Shown here piece by piece: positions 56,051 to 64,000 of a stretch of 64,000 bases of DNA. How positions within the stretch are numbered: the stretch's first letter is position 1; the number at the start of each line of letters is the position of its first letter. The notes under the pieces were generated by a model that made no database searches, was not told where the DNA came from, and worked only from the letters and a program-made list of their open reading frames with translations. A program made the translations under genes and the position numbers. Source of the DNA: Patiria pectinifera (Eukaryota; Echinodermata; Asteroidea; Valvatida; Asterinidae); contig CM057146.1 of NCBI GenBank assembly GCA_029964075.1, positions 14,589,501 through 14,653,500 on the forward strand, in the 5' to 3' direction.

Positions 56051-56273
56051 CACTGCAAAAACTGTGTTTAGCAATTAAACACTTTTCTAAACACTTTCTT
56101 GCTATCAGTTTGTAAACATGTTTAAATACCAAACATGTTTAGCGTAAGGATGGATAGTGTTTAGTACTTGAACATTGATGTTAAGGTATTGGACACGTAA
56201 TGTTTAGCTTCTAAACATGTTTACAAAGTGATAGCAAGATTGTGTTTAATTGCTAAACACAGTTTTTAGAGTG
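56051..56273. mobile_element. TA-flanked MITE in the upstream region of gene G
   Basis: 223 bp. CACTGCAAAAACTGTGTTTA ... and its inverted partner end in GAGTG, and the terminal repeat extends about 60 bp ('gcaattaaacac', 'cttgctatca', 'tgtaaacatgttta'). TA is duplicated on both sides. Gene F's upstream region (near 50,436) has the same flanks joined, which proves insertion. It lies 280-500 bp before the gene G start codon. Confidence 0.9.
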
Positions 56274-56550
56274 TAGTGTGCGTTAGTGTCCGTTAGTGTG
56301 CGACCGCGACATCGAGTTACATGTTAAAGCGAAGCTAGCTGCCGTGAAAGAGAAACGCACCGCCCTGAAAGAGAAAGAGGTACCTGGTACGGGTGAACCG
56401 GCTATATTCATTGTGTAAAGTTGCCAGATCGAGGCTCTGCATGCCCAAGGCGGAAGTGTGAAAAGAGCGATCTCGCTACACGTCCACCTCAAATACCGGC
56501 AGTGTACTTGTGAAAATTTCGACCTAATTGCACGACCGTTTTAGGATAAA

Positions 56551-59500
56551 ATGGAGCCTCCACCAGCCTACGACCACACAAAGCAGCCGGCCTACCCGGT
56601 ACCGCCTCAGCAATCCTACCAACAGCAGGGATATGGTGAGTATTACTGTAACTGTAACAAGAGGCGATGGTCTACATGCAAGCCCAACTTGCTATTCTTG
56701 TCACGTGCATAGCTGTACTTTACTGCACAAAACAGCCACTGAAAGATCTGTTTCTTGCTTGTAAAAATCAATGTGTGTATAATAAGCAATAATAAAATTT
56801 TACCAAAACCATGCATTTTATTTCATAGGCCTACGATTCACGAGTTTTCTTTACACACAACTCACTAATGATGAATTTAGGTCATTATATCTGAAACCTA
56901 CAATGCATTGGTTGACTCCTATCCATATCTCAGTCCGATACATGTACGAATAGTTATACACGGCAGACATGCCTGTGACTTTTTTCCGCAGCAACAGAAC
57001 TCTCTGCGGCATGATCCTAAAAATAAATTGGCGGCCACTGCACCGCGTGTACTAATTATTCTTTAAAAATCTCTAACAAAATGAAGCCCTGTAAAATTTC
57101 GGCACTTCTATGAAGGTGATGAGCACAATTTGCAAATAGTCCAAAATGAATCCGTCAAAATATCATAAAATTCTCTGCTTGATTGTAAGTAAATAAAAGG
57201 ATCATGCATCTTGTGAAATGCTTGCGCCTAGAGTGGTGTCGTTTCCGAGAAAAGAGGTATTACCATTATTTTTTGTCGTGATGCTTTTTTTTTTATTTGG
57301 TCCTATTTAGGACTAAATCATCGCGCTGTTTAATCAGAAATCTACGCTTTGCGTTGAGCAAAACGGAGATGCACTTACACGGTTTCACAAAAAGTATGAT
57401 CTAATCTACTGAGCTTAAACTTAGATCGAGGTTAGTTTTTTTTTGATAATCTACTACAGACTTTTTTGTTCCCTTAGTCGGCAAAGGGCAAACACAGTTT
57501 TTTTTTTTATGCAAATGGTGTCCCGTATGCAAGAAAATGCTATCAGTGTCTGTTTTTGTAATTTAGAAATACATTCGTATTTGTAAAATTGGTAACAAAA
57601 TTGTTTTTATTTGTGAAAGGAGGCAATACGTTATATTTTACTTCAATGCGCTATTTCTCAGAATGGGTTGAAAATACGAGTCTTTGATCAGCCGAATTCA
57701 GTTGTCATATCCATTCCATCAGACCTCCATTGCTGAACCTTAAAATTCTCGTTTTGTTTTACTACTCAGTCGCCTTTCTAAAAAAAAATATATGCTAATT
57801 TCAAGACCAGAGCCTCTCTTTCCAATTTCTGAACGAGCAGCAAATGGAACATAGTGCTGTACCGTGTATATGTGTGTTTATATAAACATTTCAATATGTT
57901 TAATTTACTGTTTACTTTCTAAACACAGTGTACTTTTAAACACGTCAATGTGTTTATATCATAAACATTGACGTGTTTACAGCCTGTAGCACTTTATAAA
58001 CACCTGTACGCGTTTATAATAACATTGATGTTTAAGTACTAAACACTTCCTTTAAATCACCATAACATAATATTTTGTTCATGTTATGGTGATTTAAAGG
58101 AAGTGTTTAGTACTTAAACATCAATGTTATAAACGCGTCCAAGCGGTTTTGTTTAACAAAACTAAAAAGTGTCTAAAATGGCGTTTAAATTGTGTTTAGG
58201 TATTTAAGCTATGGTTGCACTTACGTGTTAACAGCCTGTAACAGTTTTTAAGGACAATAATCGTTTATGTGAATCACACAAAAGATATTTCTTAAAAGAT
58301 ATTTCTAATAATCAAAGAGATGTTGGCTGGCTTAAAACGTTCTTGTTTAACTACAAGAATAACCTATGACATCGACAAACAGTTGGACTTGGTCCGGCGT
58401 GTGAATTACTTCATTATTACCAAATCACTCATCAATTTATATGTAGTTATTTACTTTTGTGGTCAATTTACAGTACCTTTATATATCCAAAATGCACGAG
58501 CAAAGACTTTTGCCAGCTAATCTTCACCATAATGTCAAGATTGTCGAACGTTTGGTTTTCACAACATCTAAAAAAAAATAACCAACTGAATGAAGTCAAT
58601 TTGTGCATGCACATCAGTATGATATGTACTTGCACATAATTATGTACATGGACATGGACATGTACATGGACACAGTGCCAGTCTAAAATCAGCGCGCGGG
58701 GTGCCAGTGCGAGTACTTCACTTTTTTGGGGCAGTTTGGGGGCGAGATTTTGATTCAGAAACCAAGTTGCCCGAAAATGTAATGAACGTATATAGGCCTA
58801 TCTCGTGATATACAAGACGGAACATATACATGTAGAATTATGATAAGAGAAACAACTTTTAAGCGTTCTAAACTGACAACTACTTTAATCGCTTCCGATA
58901 AACAAGGCATATAAATTGATTTTACTCAGTGGTTTCGTAGGCGTACTGCATAAGTGCATTGACCATCCATTTCACTGCGTATAAACGGACGTTATTCCGC
59001 GGTGACGAAACCTGCATAGCCACACGAACTTTGCACGGATATATTTCACATATTTCGACGGTACAGAAGAACCTCACCGACTCAGACGTTTCCACTTCAC
59101 CTTATTCTGAAATGGGTATAAGAAACCCAGAATTGTGATAATCACGCAGAATGGTGATAAAATCGGCCACTTTTTCCAAGCGCACACGTATCCCCTATGC
59201 GTACCATAATAATCCTAATGATCCCTATTTGTTTATTTTATTAGGTATGACAAATTCTCCACTTATATTTTTTTTTTTGTAGAACAGAAAGTTGCAAAGC
59301 AGTATTATCGCCATGATTTTGGACGCTTTCCCCATAGGCCCACCCGAACCCTTCTTTAGGCTGTATACTTTTCTTATATATTTCTCCTTTTCCTCACCAG
59401 CTCCCCAGCCCCAGCCCCAGCCGATGCAGCAGCCTCCCATGGTCCAAGTCACTGTGCCAGCCCAGACCACTTCCCAGATAGTAACCGTGGGTGACTGTCC

Positions 59501-59651
59501 CGTCTGCCACATCGGCAACGTGAGGAGGCGGTGCGGGTGCTCACCACTCGCCATCTTACTTGCTATTCTCTTGCTCCCGCTCGGGCTGTTCTTCTGCTTT
59601 TGGAGTACCGAGAGGGTCTGCTCTCACTGCGGGGCGCTCTTCGGCAAGTAA
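56551..59651 (+). CDS. BRI3: BRI3-like protein, gene G (short form)
   Basis: Two exons: 56,551-56,635 (donor G|GTGAGT) and 59,401-59,651 (acceptor CACCAG|CT), phase 1, 111 residues. The N-terminus is MEPPPAYDHTKQPAYPVPPQQ with a PPAY motif, then a PQPQPQPMQQPP tract and VTVPAQTTSQIVTV. The BRI3 signature is CPVC (61-64), GNVRRRCGCSPLA, a hydrophobic run ILLAILLLPLGLFFCFW (about 80-96) and ERVCSHC (102-105). Compared with E, the loop after the first CxxC has become basic and gained two Cys (RRRCGC), a change shared in part with F (TQCRC). AATAAA lies about 80 bp after the stop (59,732). Most of the intron present in E has been replaced (57,860-59,140). Confidence 0.86.
57863..58200. mobile_element. 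Palindromic repeats with 'gtgtttataaac' words (intron of gene G)
   Basis: 58,009-58,137 is a nearly perfect palindrome with arms of about 57 bp (one 3-base gap) around 'aatattttgttc'. The preceding 57,863-58,008 has recurring 'aaacacgtcaatgtgtttat' words. The sequence style matches the MITE at 56,051-56,273, so this may be a rearranged relative. Confidence 0.7.
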
Positions 59652-60412
59652 CCAGGTGCACCGGTGTAGCCAAGAACGGGAGACACAGTGGAAAAACCTC
59701 GAGATTTGTTTCTGTCACGACAATTTGGGTTAATAAAAGCTTAGGTCAAAATAACATTTCCTAGGCCTACTCCTTTAAAATTATTAGAAATACAGCATGC
59801 TTTTTTATTGCCTTACTTTAATTACCAAACCAAAAATCCCTCAAAACCCACCACCAACAACAACACAACGACATCGACAATGACAACGACAAAAACAACA
59901 GAAAGAACAGCGATGGCCACAAGCCAACAACGACTACGACGACAACTATAACCACTACAAGCCACCACACCCACCACGAACCACCAACGCTGCAATGACC
60001 ACAACCACTACGAAGCACAACAACCACAACCACTGCAAACCACAACAACTGCAAACCTCTGCAAACAACGACGATGACGACATGACCTTTAGTACTAAAT
60101 ATTCCATGTGTGAATCAATGTGGACAGGAGGATGTCATAATCTTCAGTATTCAACTGTTTTTATTGCTTATGTTTATCTGTGTGGTTGTGTGTGTATATG
60201 AAGTGAACATAATGATTGCTATTACAAGGTACATAGTATGTACCTTGTAATAGCATGTACTACATACGCAATATCAGTTTACAAAATACACGGTACCACC
60301 AGGCCTAAAATATGCAGTAGCTAGTTGTAAGTATACAAGTTTATTATATTATTCAGAGACCGACAAAAAAAGAAGCCTATATACGGATGATTTCACATTC
60401 AGAAAGGGCACT
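59652..60412. other. No gene seen; 3' flank of gene G with simple repeats
   Basis: 59,735 onwards matches the E flank. 59,835-60,075 is an (ACAACC/GACAAC)-type simple repeat shared with F. A palindrome 'ctattacaaggtacat' / 'atgtaccttgtaatag' lies at 60,217-60,253. Confidence 0.55.
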
Positions 60413-60420
60413 CAACAAGG

Positions 60421-60855
60421 TTAATAGACCATGGCGAAAGTCATGGTCTATAACATTTGAGCAGATTTGCTGATTAATTTTGCAAGACAACCGCATTTTG
60501 ACCTCCAGATTTTGACCAATCAGCAGGCGCTTTCTATATCGGGTCTTCGGTCATTCGCCGTTGTTGCGTTATAGACATGGAAAAAAAACACCCTAGACAC
60601 AGCAACAAAGTTTATGGTCACGCGCTGTGTATTATGTTATGCGACACGCGCCGGGCTGTTATTGTATTACAAAACACTACATTCGAATTGACCAATCACA
60701 GTTTTAGTCCTGATTTGGGAATGAAATGACGTCACGATTTAGTAAAGTCGACTCCGATTGGCTGAGGCATGAGATCGCATAAATCTGCATGCTTTGACAT
60801 ATCAGACGTTATACAGGAGACTTGATTCCGTGGATAACGTGAGATACTCACACTA
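60421..60855. mobile_element. 435-bp insertion flanked by the 8-bp repeat CAACAAGG
   Basis: CAACAAGG is found at 60,413-60,420 and 60,856-60,863. Gene E's flank has it once (cctcaacaagttcacg near 40,771), an empty site. The right part is also present after gene F (54,716-54,900), so the insertion predates the F/G split. It contains the hairpin 'atagaccatgg...ccatggtctat'-like at its left end and a TGACGTCA site near 60,726. An 8-bp duplication suggests a hAT-type element, but no clear terminal inverted repeats were found. Confidence 0.65.
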
Positions 60856-60863
60856 CAACAAGG

Positions 60864-63000
60864 TCACGCAAACGCAAAAACGTCTGGTTCTCAACAACAG
60901 GACCACATTAGGCCTACATCATCTTACACACAAGAACCCTATGCAACGCATTTAGTAGAGGGCGCAATACTCATGCGACACCGTCTTTGTTCAAAAATCG
61001 AGGTACAAGATCTTTATAGGCTGGAAGTTTAGGACGCTACTGTCCACACAGAAAGAAATAATTGTTAAATTGCTATTTTTCGAGCAATACAAAAAGCTAT
61101 CCACTTTTGAATGAAACATCAAACTAACAAAATCGGCCCACGTTTTGTTATGGAACAGTTACTTATTTCGAGAAAAATCGAAAAATCAACATGTCAAGAA
61201 GCAGGGTTCTTTTTTCTTTATTTTTTTTTCCTTTTATATATTTCAAGCTTTTTACGGTTCCTTTATCAAGTTTCACGCATGCATAAAAGCTGCGTTGTTT
61301 TATGCTTCTTAATTGTTTCTGTAACAAGCACCGCTCTGAAAAGGTTTTGATATATGTTATGTTTCCATAAAACATTTTGTTATTTCCAAACGATATATTT
61401 CACAAAACTTATTCTTATAGTACTTAAAGTAACGGATTTGCAGGAGCGCCGTAAGACTCCCTCTTTTTTATATCTTTGTTTTTGTTTAAGAATTAGCTGC
61501 GATTTTAATAAAGGCATATAGGATCACATGCATTTATCCAAAAAGTAACCTACCGAATTATCATCAAAAATCTTACTTGGATTGAAAATCGTACCATAAA
61601 CACCCCGTGAAATTATTCCGTCTGGCTTGCTGTTATTAAGAAGAAATCGGGATTTCCAACGGTCAGTCACGTGACTGTTTGTTTGTTGGTGTGTTGGGGT
61701 GTTTGTTAGTTTGTTTTGTTTGTTTGTTTGTTCGTTTGTTTGTTTGTTTGTTTGTTTTTATAAAAAATGTTATCGACGAACTCGTGTCTTGTGATGAAAG
61801 GTTGTGCTTTTTTCAAAGTTTTCTTGAAAAGTGTATCCACTGAGTTGAAACTTATAGTTTAGGTTTTCAACATTCTTCTAGTATTTTGAGTGGTGTTATT
61901 ATTTGAAACGACCAAACGATCCTATAACGCCTTTAACAAAATACAATAACACCCTTGAGTTTAACAAGGGGGTGCCATTTTGCCTTCACATAAACTTGTT
62001 TTACAGAACTCAATGATTTGAAATATAAGGGTTCTTTACTAGAAAAAATGGTTACTTTACTAGAAATAAAACGGTTACTTTACGGTTGTATTTTTATAAC
62101 CTCTTTTTTTCTTAGTGCTTCAGATACATTGTGTATTATTGACAAAAGGCATAAAATTAAAAGACTGCACAAATCCATCGAGGGTATCGAACATGTAACC
62201 GCTTTCCGGCACGTTTTGTGGCGTCAACATAATATGCTTTTACGTTTATAAATATACATCATTATATATATTTTTTTTCAAATGCTTTAAATACAAACCC
62301 TTTGGTTTGATATAGTAACATTTAATTGAAAACTGATGTGTCAAAGATGTATTTCGGAAAGATTCCAGTTCTGGGAAGGATTAGAAATAGCAATGCATTA
62401 AGCCAAGTAAAGCAAAAAGAACGAAATTCAGTATTCGATAGCAACACTTTATCACCTAAAATGAGTGGCAAAATTTAGCTGGTGCACTTACTGCAGGTAC
62501 ATTATGATCATTTGCTTTTTGTGTAGTTTTTTCTCTTCCTTTGAAGCAACACAGTTGCTCATCGCTCATCGGACACTTTACATTTTGAGAAAACAGAAAA
62601 AACGTAAGCACACTTTGTGAGGTCTCGTTACTGGATTCCGTTGCTATTAACGTATGCAACAAAGATCTGTGCCCTAGGCGCACTGTCTCAAACCACCTTC
62701 AATCATTGTTTTCTTTCGAATGACACCATATCAGGCGGAATAATTTCACAGGGTCCCATCGTCACTTTGAGCGAGCATTTTCTTCGTTAAATCGTATCAT
62801 GCGCTTCCAGGTAACTGCGAATCTTCCAATGTGCATCTAAACTTAAGGGCGAAGTGTCCAATTATGTTACACAGTGTATTTGTGTACACGTTATTATTTG
62901 TCCTCTACTATATTTTTTTGGTAGACAGATTTAAAGGAGTTATATTTACTTTTTTTAAAATAAAACATGCAAATTCCCAAACCTTTTGTCAGTATATTTT
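60864..63000. other. No gene seen; 3' flank of gene G, with (GTTT)n at 61,676-61,758
   Basis: Collinear with 40,790-43,010 after gene E. A (GTTT)-type microsatellite at 61,676-61,758 is specific to this copy. No coding sequence. Confidence 0.6.
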
Positions 63001-63325
63001 GTTGTTGTTCATCAAGCCATGAAAAAAACGAGGATTTTTATTGTGCTTGGCCGGTTTTAAACACTCTATTTAAGACCGGTTGGAGTCTGGATGCTGATAA
63101 TTACTCAAGCCGAAGGCAAGGGTAATTATCAGCATCCAGACTCCAGCTGATTTTATACATAGTGTTTAATACCGGCCAAGCACATATTTATTCCCATTCA
63201 TAAATACCCTTTCGGTAAAAAAGTCAAAGCATCCAGACTCCAACCGGTCTTAAATAGAGTGTTTAAAACCGGCCAAGCACAATAAAACTCCTCTTGTTTC
63301 TTTTCATGGCTTGATGAACAACAAC
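63001..63325. repeat. Inverted repeat with ~95-bp arms
   Basis: The left arm (63,001-63,095: 'gttgttgttcatcaagccat'...'ggttggagtctggatgc') is mirrored by the right arm (63,230-63,325: 'gcatccagactccaacc'...'atggcttgatgaacaacaac'). Between them lies the palindrome of the GGCCGG-ended repeat. The arms include array flank sequence, so a piece of the region has been copied in inverse. Confidence 0.8.
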
Positions 63326-63710
63326 ACAAGCTCTAAACAAGATCTCAACTTTTCGGTCCAAAAGTCAAAGCAAGTCAAAATTTTAAATTTCAAACCATTT
63401 TGTTCAATTACTTAACTTCATGTTTTTCATAACACCCTGGTAGCTATGTTGTGGTATGTCCCTGTCGTAAACAACACCTTATATGAAGATTAGCGCAGAA
63501 TGCAGCTGTGCCGGTGTAGTGTTATTTCTGAGTATGAAATACTGACTCACTGGTAGTTTTACGCACGCCTATACGTGAGGATTGTGCCCGTCCAACCAAT
63601 AAAACGGTAAAGGCACCGGATTTTGTAGGAGTTTAAATTTCATGTGACACTGGAAAAGTGTTTAAGACCAGCCAGCCATGTCTTTATCATCCGTTTAAGA
63701 CCGGCCACGT
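63040..63710 (+). mobile_element. GGCCGG-ended repeat, copy 4 (longest)
   Basis: Starts 'gtgcttggccggttttaaac' and ends 'gtttaagaccggccacgtga'. It is enlarged by the inverted duplication listed separately. The interior 'tgtgccggtgtagtgt' and 'ccaataaaacgg' are shared with 33.6 and 48.3 kb. Confidence 0.65.
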
Positions 63711-64000
63711 GATTGGCTCTTAACTAATAGGAATGGATAAACTGTCTAAGGTATTTAGGAATATTTGTTTAATTGACGTAACATATTTTCAGTGTTGTTG
63801 GTGTATTTTGTTTGTTTTATTGGATTTCTTTTATTCTAAACTTATGTTGTTATGTTCAGGATATTTCTCTAAACCATTTTGCTATATTATATGATATCTT
63901 CCACAAGTTTTAAGTTTTTAATAACATAGAAAATGATGCCCAAAATTGAGGGCGCCAAACAGAACTGATGATGTTAATTTCAATTGTGTCTAGATTTAAC
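63711..64000. other. No gene seen; window end
   Basis: The first 50 bp matches 33,815-33,850 and 48,460-48,500 (ccaataggaat...gtctaaggtatt). The rest is AT-rich with no signal. Confidence 0.5.

Overview
The window looks like nuclear DNA of a marine invertebrate deuterostome. Genes have short exons, long AT-rich introns and GT..AG phase-1 splice junctions. Many short inverted-repeat transposons are present, along with a CR1/L2-type LINE carrying a 2A-like peptide and an Academ-like DNA transposon. The frequent AGGCCTA words and the 2A-bearing LINE fit an ambulacrarian (sea star, urchin or acorn worm) best. That placement is an impression, not a proof.

The main content is a head-to-tail array of seven brain protein I3 (BRI3)-like genes, all on the + strand, from about 18.5 to 59.7 kb. 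Each ends in the BRI3 signature: CxxC, about 16 residues, a hydrophobic stretch with FPxG, then CxxC. There are three kinds: a Pro/Tyr-rich gene (A, 18.5-20.3 kb); Gln-rich genes (B, 22.0-25.8 kb; C, 31.3-32.2 kb; D, 44.7-45.6 kb); and short 92-111 residue genes (E, 35.8-40.3 kb; F, 50.7-54.4 kb; G, 56.6-59.7 kb). C+E and D+F are two copies of one duplicated block, and G is a further copy of the short type. Shared insertions indicate that F and G are closer to each other than to E. F has lost most of the hydrophobic core. The first 0.5 kb of the window matches the 3' flank of E and G, so the array probably continues upstream. The last 1 kb matches spacers found inside the array.

Layout. 0-0.5 kb: array flank remnant. 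2.0-5.7 kb: broken Academ-like transposon. 5.7-11.3 kb: no genes, some dispersed repeats. 11.3-14.7 kb: broken LINE on the - strand. 15.3-15.8 kb: possible last exon of a single-pass membrane protein. 16-18.5 kb: no genes. 18.5-64 kb: the BRI3-like array with its introns and spacers. These are loaded with TTAA-flanked elements, TWA-flanked Harbinger-type MITEs, TA-flanked MITEs, fold-back elements, minisatellites and palindromes.

The BRI3-like proteins would be small membrane-associated proteins. The N-terminal PPxY, YPPP and poly-Gln regions would face the cytosol, and the two CxxC knuckles flank the membrane-inserted segment. I saw no tRNA, rRNA or CRISPR. All calls rest on reading the sequence. 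No database search was run.
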